NCBI RefSeq assembly: GCF_003605365.2
Contig: NZ_QYTU02000022.1
Span: 1 to 63,415, forward strand
Length of the DNA: 63,415 bases
Direction: 5' to 3'
DNA from: Siminovitchia fortis
GTDB taxonomy: Bacteria; Bacillota; Bacilli; Bacillales; Bacillaceae_C
Every line of letters starts with the position of its first letter. Position 1 is the stretch's first letter. A model generated the notes under the pieces. It saw only the letters and a list, made by a program, of their open reading frames with translations, had not been told where the DNA came from and made no database searches. This document shows positions 44,682 through 54,423 of this stretch, one piece after another. The position numbers were made by a program, and so were the translations under genes.

Positions 44682-45310
44682 GAACAACTGGCAGAAGGCC
44701 CGGTATTTCAATGCCGGGATGAATGCCAGCGGCATAGATTCAAATAAAGATGAAAAAGCGCTTGCTTTTATCTTTTAAATATTATAACATTAATACAGAA
44801 TATATGTTCGTATCCCTGGCTCATTAAGAATATAAACGAAACGCTCGATAAAGTAGATCGGTAAAAATGCTTGAATGAGCTTAATACGTTTTATGAGATG
44901 TATCAATCGTTTGAAGAAAAAATGCGCTCTTTAGGTGAAAAACACATTTCCAGTATTGGATTCTAAATGAGAAAGATATAACCTTTGTCGTGATGAAACC
45001 CACGAAAGATAGGCATATCTCCTGTCGTGAGACAGTGGGTGCAAATGTCTATTGGTGTTGTATAGGTCAAACACCGGATGCGTACGTTAAGTTGTGAGAG
45101 CCGACCGCAAGGGAAGCCTCGAACGGGTCCACTCGTTCGACAGAACGATTTGTGCGCGAACGTCGTGTGGAAAAGCTCCAGTCCGCAGCCAGAACCTCAT
45201 CCGGAAAGGGAAAAGCACAAAGTACACACGCGCCATTGCGATTTGTCGTAATGGAACCGTGACCCTTTAGGGTCCGGGAACCTCCCCATTTTAATGGGGA
45301 GAGGTTTCAG
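44682..45310 (+). mobile_element. 629-bp IS200/IS605-like element lacking tnpA and tnpB
   Basis: Boundaries come from the rejoined Uma2 frame: TTTTTAC on the left and GGTTTCAG before GTCATGC on the right, with no target duplication. That is the hallmark of IS200/IS605-type single-strand transposition. A subterminal hairpin, CCCGG-N10-CCGGG, lies about 20 bases inside the left end, and a compact hairpin (AACCTCCCCAT / ATGGGGAGAGGTT) closes the right end. No transposase or TnpB frame is present. The left half has a broken frame (LNELNTFYEMYQSFEEKMRS) that I cannot place. Confidence 0.65.
44999..45310 (+). ncRNA. Putative structured RNA / omega-RNA-like right end
   Basis: The plus strand folds densely. 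A three-way junction (CCCA/TGGG closing AGATA-N4-TATCT and CTGTC-GTGA-GACAG, the latter a GNRA loop) comes first. Then follow GGTGTT/AACACC near 45053-45075, CGAACG/CGTTCG near 45121-45140, GACCC-TTTA-GGGTC and the terminal hairpin. TnpB omega RNAs are such structured 3' ends, read toward the flanking DNA. The link is by position and shape; no family match was possible here. Confidence 0.45.
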
Positions 45311-45873
45311 GTCATGCTGCTCATACATCTCATCCTCATTCAAGGCATAAACAGTGATCGTGTCAAGCATCGGATTGACAATCCAATATTCTTTGACTCC
45401 ATAGTTCATATAAAGATTAAGTTTCGTTACCAGTTCGTGCGACTGGTTAGAGGGACTAAGAATTTCCACAATCAAAATTGGAACACCTGCATATCTTGCA
45501 TCCGTAAAACCATTTGGATCGCAAATAACGCTGATGTCAGGGATGACAATTTTCGTTCCTTCTATGTTTTCATTTTTCAATTCGATGTCAAAGGGAGCAG
45601 AAAAAGCTTCACACGGACTTCCCTCAAAGAAATTACCCAGTCCACGGTAAATTTTTCCGGATACCCGTTGATGTTTCGTTGAAGGTGATGGGGATATGTA
45701 AATAAATCTATCGATATACTCGAATAATGCATCATTATTTTCACGGATTTTCCAATACTCTTCCAATGAGAATGTGCCCTGTGATATAAATGCATGCCAA
45801 TCCCCTCCCAAATCACCTATCCTTTCCGTTAGTACCATTTATTCAAAAGGTTTGATCATTTTCTAACAGCGTT

Positions 45874-45903
45874 GCTCCACAACCGGGCGCCAGGTTGTGG
45901 AGC
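45874..45903. repeat. Perfect 11-bp hairpin upstream of the Uma2 gene
   Basis: GCTCCACAACC pairs with GGTTGTGGAGC, followed on the plus strand by TAATTTTTGCC. Together with the next hairpin it separates the secreted phosphodiesterase-fold gene from the Uma2 gene. Confidence 0.55.
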
Positions 45904-45923
45904 TAATTTTTGCCAATTATAAA

Positions 45924-45956
45924 AGCCAAGCACCATTTATGTCAATGGTCTTGGCT
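45924..45956 (-). terminator. Terminator after the EEP-family gene
   Basis: On the minus strand AGCCAAGACCATT pairs with AATGGTGCTTGGCT and is followed by TTTTATAA. Confidence 0.75.
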
Positions 45957-45971
45957 CTTTTTGAAATTATC

Positions 45972-46874
45972 TTATTTGTTGTAAGTTAAGGATATGTCAG
46001 CCAGCACCGGGAAATGATCACTTGGAAATTGGCCATTCTTATGATAGTTAACAATCTCAATTTCATTAGATGTAAGGTTTCCTTTCCCGAGAATCCAGTC
46101 AATGCGTTTATTAGGTCCTTCACCAGTAGGATCATGAAAACCATTAAATGTTCCTAAGTCTTCATTAATTCTTATCTCAGCTGTTTCCCATAAATCATCA
46201 AACTCCCCACCACTTGTTAAAATTTGATGTGGAAGACTATCTGGTTCAGCATTGAAATCACCTGTTAAAATAACGGGTAACTCCGGATCAAATTTGTTTG
46301 TAAATTTAAGAATTAACTCTGCACTTTTTTTTCTTGCCTTGGCGGATTGATGATCAAAGTGTGTATTAACGAAATAGAACTGTTTATTGCTTTTTTTATC
46401 AAGAAACTTTGCCCAAGCAACCATTCTTGGAATTTTATTGCCCCATGTTTTTGAACCAATTACTTCGGGTGTATCGGATAACCAAAAATGGTCATATTCC
46501 AGTACACTGTATTCTTTTTCTTTATAAAAAATAGCAGAGTATTCTCTGCGATTTCCGCCAACCCAACTATAATTAGGTAAATTATCTTTTAAATCTTGTA
46601 GTTGCGTATGTGACACTTCTTGTGCCCCAATGATATCAGGCTTCTTCATGTTAATCAGTCTTCTAATTGCAGGAACCCTTTCATTCCAGGTGTGCGGCGA
46701 GGAATCATTGTTATTTTTGAATCTAAGATTAAAAGTCATCGCTTTTACATCAATCGACGCCCATTGGTTTTTGTTTTCTGCAGCAAACACTGGTGAAGTC
46801 CCCGGGAACAAACCACTTAGGATAATGAGTATACCGGCTGCCATTAAAAATTGGGATTTCAAAACTTTCTTCAA
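45972..46874 (-). CDS. Secreted endonuclease/exonuclease/phosphatase-family protein
   Basis: A 300-residue protein with an N-terminal signal peptide (LMAAGILIILSGLFPGTSPV, cleavage near VFAAE). The EEP catalytic motifs are complete: MTFNLRF, IIGAQEVSHTQL, VNTHFDHQS, ILTGDFNAEPDS and PSDHFPVLADISL. Such secreted proteins act as nucleases or phosphodiesterases, or as sphingomyelinase-like enzymes; the specific substrate is unknown. The TTG start has GAGGAGG seven bases upstream. It is monocistronic, with its own terminator. Confidence 0.9.
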   Translation of the reverse strand: MKKVLKSQFLMAAGILIILSGLFPGTSPVFAAENKNQWASIDVKAMTFNLRFKNNNDSSPHTWNERVPAIRRLINMKKPDIIGAQEVSHTQLQDLKDNLPNYSWVGGNRREYSAIFYKEKEYSVLEYDHFWLSDTPEVIGSKTWGNKIPRMVAWAKFLDKKSNKQFYFVNTHFDHQSAKARKKSAELILKFTNKFDPELPVILTGDFNAEPDSLPHQILTSGGEFDDLWETAEIRINEDLGTFNGFHDPTGEGPNKRIDWILGKGNLTSNEIEIVNYHKNGQFPSDHFPVLADISLTYNK

Positions 46875-46893
46875 TCTAAATCCTCCTCGTTAA

Positions 46894-47220
46894 ATTATGT
46901 GACTGAAGGAAAGCGAACAATTTCTCCATTAATGGGTAGTTAACCAGGGAATAACTAATGTACTAAATGATAAAACTTTTCTTTTATCCATCATCAGAAC
47001 CCCCGCATAATGTGATGTGTCATTTATTATCTCTTTTGTTCGAAAGTCTTATTCGAATAAATGGCCCCAAAATGGAAATGAGCGCCTATCTTTTGTTTTA
47101 GGATAACGCCCAGTATTATGCCATTTCTCCCCAAGCTAAATAAGTTTCCCATACAGCAGGCATTTTTCTCCAGTTCCCAATCTTCACTTGTTAACACATC
47201 TATATATGGTCAAACTAAAA
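46894..47220. other. Gene-poor stretch upstream of the EEP gene
   Basis: About 330 bases of AT-rich DNA. On the minus strand near 47053-47130 a short frame without a start reads WHNTGRYPKTKDRRSFPFWG; it may be a scrap of a gene. I see no RNA gene or repeat. The promoter of the EEP gene should lie at the low-coordinate edge. Confidence 0.35.
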
Positions 47221-47258
47221 AAAACCGCTCATCCTCCAAAAGAAGTAAGCGGGTTTAA
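47221..47258 (-). terminator. Terminator after gerQ
   Basis: On the minus strand AACCCGCTTAC pairs imperfectly with GAGCGGTTT and is followed by TTTTTAG. Confidence 0.7.
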
Positions 47259-47271
47259 AGCGTTCTATAAC

Positions 47272-47733
47272 TCAATCCGATGTCGTCAGGGACGCCTGGA
47301 CTTCCGGACTGATTTTCGGGTAAGGATAGTTAATTTTTTCATCAAATTCCACCCAGTCGAGATTTGCCATCATTAGCAGGTAGCGTTTGCCGCTGGATGG
47401 GTCGCTGATGATGATGTGGTCACGCCCAGCCGTTTCTATGCGCCCGTGGTAAACCATTGCATTCCACCTTTTGTTACCTTGATAAGTAAAGTAGAATGTA
47501 CCTACCTTACCTTTGTTGAAGCGTATGATATTTTCGATAAATGATTCTTCCAACGTGCCTGCCAGAAGTTGCTGCGTGGTCCCGATCGGGACCACTGGGG
47601 CGGCATACGAGGGGCCAGAAGGCATAGCCATCGGAGAACCAGAAGGTTGTGTTCGACTGGTCCGCATCATGGAAGCCGGATAATAACCAGGATAATAATT
47701 CATTGGATAATAACCAGAGTCTCCACAAGTCAT
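47272..47733 (-). CDS. gerQ: Spore coat protein GerQ
   Basis: A 153-residue coat protein. The N-terminal third is rich in Tyr, Pro, Ser and Met (YYPMNYYPGYYPASMM). The conserved part runs QQLLAGTLEESFIENIIRFN, then VGTFYFTYQGNKRW and ISDPSSGKRYLLMMANLDWV. In B. subtilis GerQ is crosslinked by transglutaminase and is needed to place the cortex hydrolase CwlJ in the spore. It directly follows cwlJ here, 23 bases apart, as an operon. Confidence 0.95.
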   Translation of the reverse strand: MTCGDSGYYPMNYYPGYYPASMMRTSRTQPSGSPMAMPSGPSYAAPVVPIGTTQQLLAGTLEESFIENIIRFNKGKVGTFYFTYQGNKRWNAMVYHGRIETAGRDHIIISDPSSGKRYLLMMANLDWVEFDEKINYPYPKISPEVQASLTTSD

Positions 47734-47756
47734 GGGAAGATCAGCTCCTTATTAAT

Positions 47757-48233
47757 TTATCTATAAAACTCTGGGCAATAGCCCGGTACCCCGACATAGA
47801 AGCAATGATTCTTGTGCGCAAAATCGAACTTCGTCATGGGGGATCTTGGCATCGTTTCTGTACAAGGGGCTCGGTACTTTTTCCCCGGACTGGGGTTAAA
47901 AAACCACAAATTCATTTTTGCACGAGGTTCCCTATGACCGTTTAACAAATTCCTAGCCCTCTGGAGGTCAGCTTCTGTGGGCCGTTGTGTATACAATGAT
48001 CCATTTAAGACAGGCTCGAAGTGAGGAATATCGGTTCCGGGTATGGTTTGATAGATCGCATGTCTGATATTGCGCAATCCTTTGAAGTCAGGAGCACAAT
48101 CAGCCTCGACTCGATTAGCCACAACCGATCCTACCATGTTCATCCCTTGAGCGCCTTCACCGATTGCTTCCGCCAGCATGAGCCTCGCTAACTCCTCCAC
48201 GTCACGAGAGGTATGTTTTATTCGTCTGCCCAT
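47757..48233 (-). CDS. cwlJ: Spore cortex-lytic enzyme CwlJ
   Basis: A 158-residue hydrolase of the SleB/CwlJ family. LARLMLAEAIGEGAQGMNMV carries the catalytic glutamate, VVANRVEADC follows, and the C-terminal FAHKNHCFYVGVPG matches the family end. CwlJ degrades spore cortex during germination and depends on GerQ. It is slightly longer than the 142 residues of the B. subtilis protein, mainly through an N-terminal and mid-protein extension. First gene of the cwlJ-gerQ operon; AAGGTGG precedes the ATG. Confidence 0.94.
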   Translation of the reverse strand: MGRRIKHTSRDVEELARLMLAEAIGEGAQGMNMVGSVVANRVEADCAPDFKGLRNIRHAIYQTIPGTDIPHFEPVLNGSLYTQRPTEADLQRARNLLNGHREPRAKMNLWFFNPSPGKKYRAPCTETMPRSPMTKFDFAHKNHCFYVGVPGYCPEFYR

Positions 48234-48369
48234 TTTCTCACCACCTTCGGCTTATACAAGTAACTTATTACCTGAAGCTGGTTTTGGTAACTTGCCTATC
48301 AGCCCAATTACTTTGATTCCGAAAGGTCATGATATTAGGACATACGTTTGCCCGTTTTCCCCAAAAGGC

Positions 48370-48483
48370 GAACATTGCATTTAAAGACTGGCCGAAGCTG
48401 GAGTAGGATTGGAACAGATCATGGACGGGTTGGGACGCACTGACGATAGCACGACTAAAAACGTATAGCTTCATGTTACGAAA
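48370..48483 (+). pseudogene. Tyrosine recombinase (phage integrase) C-terminal remnant
   Basis: The plus-strand frame RLAEAGVGLEQIMDGLGR, TDDSTTKNV(stop)LHVTK(stop) matches the end of phage-type integrases, which normally read TTKNVYLHVTK. The catalytic tyrosine codon is replaced by TAG at 48466-48468, and the residues before RLAEAG are scrambled and contain a stop. It sits against the groEL terminator, suggesting a former integration site near this locus. Confidence 0.6.
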
Positions 48484-48488
48484 TAAAT

Positions 48489-48532
48489 GAAAAAAAAGGC
48501 TTCTCAAAAGTTTGCTCAACTTATGAGAAGCC
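48489..48532 (-). terminator. Terminator after groEL
   Basis: On the minus strand GGCTTCTCA, AAGTT and their complements form a long stem followed by TTTTTTTC. It lies about 80 bases beyond the groEL stop. Confidence 0.85.
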
Positions 48533-48612
48533 TCCGTTAAAATCCTCTATGTTAGGCGTTTTACTTTCATCTTACTCAAAAACCCAGTCATATTAAGGGT
48601 TGAGCGGCGTTA

Positions 48613-50244
<1,632 letters not shown>

Positions 50245-50303
50245 TTATAATATCCTCCCTATCGTGTTTTAATTAAATTCTCTCATATAAAAAACGTTTT
50301 TTA

Positions 50304-50588
50304 TCAGCCGATAACAGCCAATATGTCAGACTCACGTAAAATTAAATATTCCGTACCTTGGTATTTCACTTCTGTACCAGCGTACTTAGAGAAGATGATG
50401 CTGTCGCCTTCGGATACTTCAGGTGCAACACGCTCGCCGCTGTCGAGTACACGCCCTGTTCCAACAGCAACTACTTTCCCTTCCTGCGGCTTTTCCTTCG
50501 CGGAATCCGGAAGAACGATGCCGCTCGCAGTTTTCTCCTCCGACTCCACCAGTTCAATAACTACGCGATCCCCAAGTGGTTTTAACAA
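50304..50588 (-). CDS. groES: Co-chaperonin GroES (10 kDa)
   Basis: A 94-residue co-chaperonin: [20 protein letters not shown] at the N-terminus, the mobile loop [17 protein letters not shown] and the end [15 protein letters not shown]. The TTG at 50588 has AAGGAGG nine bases upstream; the longer frame from 50597 would overlap that site. The length equals that of B. subtilis GroES. It caps GroEL. First gene of the heat-shock operon. Confidence 0.98.
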   Translation of the reverse strand: MLKPLGDRVVIELVESEEKTASGIVLPDSAKEKPQEGKVVAVGTGRVLDSGERVAPEVSEGDSIIFSKYAGTEVKYQGTEYLILRESDILAVIG

Positions 50589-50624
50589 GTGAAACAACCT
50601 CCTTAAAGTATATGTAGATTTTTA

Positions 50625-50651
50625 TTAGCACTCTGACTGCCCGAGTGCTAA
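50625..50651 (-). promoter_or_regulatory. CIRCE operator for HrcA at the groESL promoter
   Basis: TTAGCACTC-N9-GAGTGCTAA is a perfect match to the CIRCE consensus. It lies 37 bases upstream of the groES start. Just upstream on the minus strand are TTGCAA and TATAAT/TAATAT elements of a vegetative promoter (about 50652-50690). HrcA bound here represses the operon until heat shock. Confidence 0.98.
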
Positions 50652-50897
50652 CACAAGTATTATATTAAATAATTTGTTTTCCATTTGCAAGCGTTAACCG
50701 CTTATTTTTTAAAAAAGTTTCTTCAAAATTCGAGTTTGCCTGGATAGGCAAATTGTCATTCGATTTTTGGCCCAATAAATTATTGCACACAAATAACCGC
50801 TACTTTAATCCTTCCGGGGCCTGCCCTCTCGGCGCGGTGGCGCGTTAAAGCATTGATCAGAACCCCTGTAACACGTTTTTCAAATATAATTGTCGTA

Positions 50898-50926
50898 TTG
50901 ATTCACTCTATCAATTCGCTTATAAT
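50898..50926 (+). promoter_or_regulatory. SigA-type promoter of the amino-acid ABC operon
   Basis: TTGATT, a 17-base spacer and TATAAT lie about 75 bases before the binding-protein start. The remaining 200 bases toward groES show no other signal I can name. Confidence 0.65.
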
Positions 50927-51001
50927 TGTGGTAATCATCAGAAGTGGCGGAAAAGTTGTGGGCTTCAGATGATGCAGAAAAAAACAAGGGGGAAAAGCAT
51001 T

Positions 51002-51805
51002 ATGAAAAAGGTATCACGCTTTTGGTCACTGGGCTTTCTCTTTTTAAGCCTGACTGTTCTATTATTTGGCTGCGGCAAAGGCTCAGATGAAGCAGAACCT
51101 GCAAGCGGCAGTGACGGCGACAGCGGCGGCAAGAAAAAGCTCGTTGTCGGAACGGATGCTACATACGCACCGATGGAGTATATGGATAATAACGGAAATA
51201 TTGTCGGTATTGACATCGATATTGTGGAAGCGATTGCAAAAGAAGCAGGTGTCGAAGTTGAATTTAAAAACATCGGCTGGGAGCCTCTGTTCCCTGCGGT
51301 AGAAAATGGAGAAGTAGACTTTGCGGTTTCTTCCATCACGATTACGAAAGAGCGCCAGGAGACTTTTGATTTTACTGAGCCATACTACATCGCGAACCAG
51401 GTCATTCTTGTGAAAAAAGAATCGGATATCAAATCTTTTAAGGATTTAAAGGATAAGAAAGTTTCTGTTCAAATCAACACGACTGGCCACACAATGATGA
51501 AAGAAATCCAGGGCAACACAAGCTCTAAAATCATAGCTGCCGAAACAATGCCGCTTGCCATTGAAGAATTACTGAACGGAAATGCAGACGCGGCTGTCGG
51601 AGATAACTCTACTGTTAATGAGTACATAAAAAACAATCCGAACGTCGAAGTTGAAATTGTTGAAGACGACAGCGCCGAAAAAGAATACTATGGCTTGATG
51701 GTGAAAAAAGGAAACTCTGAAGTTGTCGATCTTTTAAATGAAGGAATCCAAAAGATCAAAGAGAATGGAAAGTTAAAAGAAATCACCGGCTTTGATGTTG
51801 AGTAA
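51002..51805 (+). CDS. Polar amino acid ABC transporter, substrate-binding lipoprotein
   Basis: A 267-residue binding protein. The signal sequence ends in the lipobox LFGCGKG, then an acidic linker. The mature domain starts KKLVVGTDATYAPMEYMD and continues with the SBP_bac_3 motif GIDIDIVEAIAKEAG, VDFAVSSITITKERQETFDF. It delivers a polar amino acid (Gln, Arg, His or similar) to the membrane permease. The ATG at 51002 follows AAGGGGG. First of three co-oriented genes. Confidence 0.93.
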   Translation: MKKVSRFWSLGFLFLSLTVLLFGCGKGSDEAEPASGSDGDSGGKKKLVVGTDATYAPMEYMDNNGNIVGIDIDIVEAIAKEAGVEVEFKNIGWEPLFPAVENGEVDFAVSSITITKERQETFDFTEPYYIANQVILVKKESDIKSFKDLKDKKVSVQINTTGHTMMKEIQGNTSSKIIAAETMPLAIEELLNGNADAAVGDNSTVNEYIKNNPNVEVEIVEDDSAEKEYYGLMVKKGNSEVVDLLNEGIQKIKENGKLKEITGFDVE

Positions 51806-51855
51806 GAAGTCGCTTCTCAGTCTATGAACATCGTCTACTCAATCTGGAGGTGGTT

Positions 51856-52590
51856 ATGATAGAATTTTTAGATATTCGTTTTGATATGATTTGGAACTAC
51901 AAGGAACTTTTTCTTAGAGGGCTGTGGGTTACCCTGGCCCTTACCGCTGTCGGTTATGTAAGCGGAATCATTTTGGGTCTGTTCATCGGAATGGGCAAGC
52001 TGTCCAAAAGGAAATGGATCTATTATCCTTGTAAATATTATGTGGATTTTTTCCGGGGAACACCGTTACTGGTGCAAATCCTGCTTATTCACTTGGCCTT
52101 TATTCCGAGCGTATTCGGGCACTCCCTCGGTTACTTTGTGTCCGGCTCCATCGCCCTTGCGCTGAACTGCGGGGCCTATAATGCGGAAATTATCCGGGCA
52201 GGGATCCAATCGATTGAAAAAGGGCAAATGGAAGCGGCCCGGTCACTGGGAATGCCAAGAAGCGTGGCCATGAAACATATTATCCTTCCACAAGCGTTCC
52301 GGCGGATGGTCCCTCCTCTTGGAAACGAATTGATCGCTTTATTGAAAGATTCATCTCTTGTTACTGTTATAGCGGCAAATGACCTGTTGTACGCAGGAAA
52401 AGTTGTTGCAGGTGCCTATGCAAGATTCTGGGAGCCATATATAACAGTAGCCATTTTATATCTAATCCTCACCTGGTTATTTACAAAAGTGATTGCCTAT
52501 GTGGAAAAACGTTTCAGCAATAGCTATATTCCGCGGCAGAGGAGACGCGTATTCACATTTGGCCGCTCAGCAATAGAGGTGAACAAATGA
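51856..52590 (+). CDS. Polar amino acid ABC transporter, permease (HisM/GlnP type)
   Basis: A 244-residue permease with about five membrane segments. It contains [14 protein letters not shown] and the EAA loop [32 protein letters not shown]. The EAA loop docks the ATPase. The ATG at 51856 lies five bases after GGAGG; the GTG at 51850 overlaps that site. Its stop overlaps the ATPase start by 4 bases. Confidence 0.93.
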   Translation: MIEFLDIRFDMIWNYKELFLRGLWVTLALTAVGYVSGIILGLFIGMGKLSKRKWIYYPCKYYVDFFRGTPLLVQILLIHLAFIPSVFGHSLGYFVSGSIALALNCGAYNAEIIRAGIQSIEKGQMEAARSLGMPRSVAMKHIILPQAFRRMVPPLGNELIALLKDSSLVTVIAANDLLYAGKVVAGAYARFWEPYITVAILYLILTWLFTKVIAYVEKRFSNSYIPRQRRRVFTFGRSAIEVNK

Positions 52591-53309
52591 TTAAAATTCA
52601 AGGGTTGCATAAATCTTTCGGAGACCTGGAAGTGTTAAAAGGAATCGATTACGAGGTAAATGAAAAAGAAGTGATTTGTGTCATCGGGCCGAGCGGATCG
52701 GGAAAAAGTACCTTCCTTCGCTGCATCAACCTGTTGGAAGAAATCACGGATGGTTCCATTTATATTAACGGGGTCAAAGTAAACGACCCCAAAACAGATA
52801 TTAACGAAATCAGGAAAGAAGTGGGAATGGTTTTTCAGCAGTTCAATCTCTTCCCGCACATGACTGTACTCGATAATATCACGATTTCACCGATCAAAAT
52901 CAGGAAAATGGCTCCTCGTGATGCCGAGGAGTTGGCGCATCAGCTGCTTCAAAAAGTCGGTCTTGGAGACAAAGCGAATGCCTATCCGGAACAATTGTCG
53001 GGCGGGCAGATGCAAAGGGTCGCCATTGCCAGGGCGCTGGCGATGAAACCGAAAGTCATGCTGTTTGACGAACCTACGTCCGCTCTTGACCCGGAGATGG
53101 TCAAAGAAGTGCTTGATGTTATGAAGCAGCTGGCCATGGATGGAATGACCATGGTCGTTGTGACACACGAAATGGGATTTGCGAGGGAAATGGGAGACCG
53201 CGTATTATTCATGGACCAGGGCTACCTTGTCGAAGAGGGGCCTCCTGAGCAGATTTTCGGCTCTCCAAAAAGTGATAGGACAAAGGCATTTTTGAGTAAA
53301 GTTTTATAA
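52587..53309 (+). CDS. Polar amino acid ABC transporter, ATP-binding protein (GlnQ/ArtM type)
   Basis: A 240-residue ABC ATPase with Walker [11 protein letters not shown]-loop [16 protein letters not shown], signature [17 protein letters not shown] and Walker [16 protein letters not shown]. It powers the importer encoded upstream. ATGA overlap with the permease gene shows coupling. The exact amino acid cannot be told from the ATPase. Confidence 0.95.
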   Translation: MIKIQGLHKSFGDLEVLKGIDYEVNEKEVICVIGPSGSGKSTFLRCINLLEEITDGSIYINGVKVNDPKTDINEIRKEVGMVFQQFNLFPHMTVLDNITISPIKIRKMAPRDAEELAHQLLQKVGLGDKANAYPEQLSGGQMQRVAIARALAMKPKVMLFDEPTSALDPEMVKEVLDVMKQLAMDGMTMVVVTHEMGFAREMGDRVLFMDQGYLVEEGPPEQIFGSPKSDRTKAFLSKVL

Positions 53310-53319
53310 TATGGGGTCA

Positions 53320-53356
53320 AATCCAAACCATCGAAAGGATGGTTTGGATTTTTTTG
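53320..53356 (+). terminator. Terminator of the amino-acid ABC operon
   Basis: ATCCAAACCATC pairs with GATGGTTTGGAT and is followed by TTTTTTTG. Confidence 0.88.
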
Positions 53357-53428
53357 TGTCCATCCTCCGTCTACTGACCTTGTATTTGATATGATAGAGT
53401 ATGAGAAACAGATGGAGATGAACGACCC

Positions 53429-54334
53429 GTGGATTTATTTTTAATCGTATTACCCGTTTTTTTAATATTTTTTGCAGGATGGCTTGGCCAAAAGCTGATC
53501 GGATTTGACATCAAATCGATTTCGAAAGTGGCGCTTTATTTGATGTCGCCCTTTCTTGCCTTCCGTACGTTTTATACGAATGAAGTGACGATGGACTATA
53601 TTTTTATTTTCTTGTTTTGCTGTCTTTTATCGCTCATTCTGATCGTGGCCACATGGATTACAGGCTTTGTGATGCATGCAGGGCGGCCGAAGCTTTCGGC
53701 GATGATCTTGGGTGGCGCTTTTATGAACAGCGGAAACTATGGAGCACCGGTTGTATTGTTTGCTCTCGGTGCGGTGGCGTTTGATTATGCGGTCATTATG
53801 ATGGTTTTTCAGTCATTTTTGATGAACTCAATTGGGATTCTGGTGGCATCCATTGGCGGAAAGGAAAATGCTTCGGTTAAGGATGCCGCCATGCAAGTGG
53901 TGAAGATGCCTGTCATTTATGGAGCAGTGCTCGGTCTCGCTTTGCAGCTTCTTTCCATTGATCTGCCGGGGACGATTATGAATGCGGTTGGACTTGTTGC
54001 AGATGCTTCCATTCCGACTGTCATGCTTGTGCTCGGCATGCAGCTGGCTGCGATGCAAAGGAAGCGCGTCGCTTACAGGTTCGTTTCGGCCACTGTCGGC
54101 ATCCGGATGATATTGTCGCCTTTGGTTGCCCTGCTTATTTTATATTTCCTGCCTATGGATGATTTGATCAAAGCCGTGCTTTTTATTCAAGCATCCATGC
54201 CGGCGGCAGCCAATACGACATTGCTCGCAATCCAATTTGATACGGAGCCGGATCTGGTTTCATTCACCACGTTCATCACGACAATGGTCAGCCTGCTGAC
54301 GATTCCATATGTACTGTTCCTTATAGGAGTATGA
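53429..54334 (+). CDS. AEC-family (auxin efflux carrier) transporter
   Basis: A 301-residue transporter with about ten membrane segments in two inverted halves. The motif GGAFMNSGNYGAPVVLFALG and the end QASMPAAANTTLLAIQFD are typical of the AEC family. Bacterial members move malonate, malate or other carboxylates or amino acids; the ligand here is unknown. The GTG start has TGGAG about ten bases upstream. It is a single gene. Confidence 0.88.
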   Translation: MDLFLIVLPVFLIFFAGWLGQKLIGFDIKSISKVALYLMSPFLAFRTFYTNEVTMDYIFIFLFCCLLSLILIVATWITGFVMHAGRPKLSAMILGGAFMNSGNYGAPVVLFALGAVAFDYAVIMMVFQSFLMNSIGILVASIGGKENASVKDAAMQVVKMPVIYGAVLGLALQLLSIDLPGTIMNAVGLVADASIPTVMLVLGMQLAAMQRKRVAYRFVSATVGIRMILSPLVALLILYFLPMDDLIKAVLFIQASMPAAANTTLLAIQFDTEPDLVSFTTFITTMVSLLTIPYVLFLIGV

Positions 54335-54423
54335 AGCCTGAAAGTCTCCCTGTTTGAATCCCCTTCTGTTTATTAGTAAAATGGGATTTGCGGTTTTTAT
54401 ATCGTTGAAAGGGACTTAACTTT

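Larger units (their letters stand above)
44586..45838 (-). pseudogene. Uma2-family endonuclease gene split by a 629-bp insertion
   Basis: The 5' part (45838-45311, 176 codons) encodes a Uma2 PD-(D/E)XK-like protein with IVIPDISVICDP and ILIVEILSPSNQ, ending EMYEQHD. The current frame then reads on into the insertion as nonsense, ending in SLSG at 45197. The missing C-terminus, VKTSTGLITSKLFDGFQMNL then TDIFL, lies on the same strand at 44681-44586. Removing 44682-45310 rejoins the two in frame into 207 codons with no lost or duplicated base. The original gene was therefore an ordinary Uma2 gene. Confidence 0.85.

Noticed and set aside
45197-45310. The C-terminal 38 residues of the current Uma2 frame
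   Set aside because: They are translated from the right end of the insertion and have no likeness to Uma2 proteins; the genuine C-terminus is on the far side of the insertion.
44682-45310. Group I or group II self-splicing intron as the explanation for the Uma2 interruption
   Set aside because: A splicing intron would have to fold on the minus strand with the gene. The clear stems and GNRA loop are on the plus strand, and I see no domain V or group I core motifs.
46894-47220. Possible small peptide gene (WHNTGRYPKTKDRR...) on the minus strand
   Set aside because: No start codon or ribosome site in frame and a stop just upstream; too short to support as a gene.
48268-48519. 83-residue minus-strand frame between cwlJ and groEL
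   Set aside because: The plus strand of the same stretch carries the integrase remnant, and the frame runs through the groEL terminator; no ribosome site.
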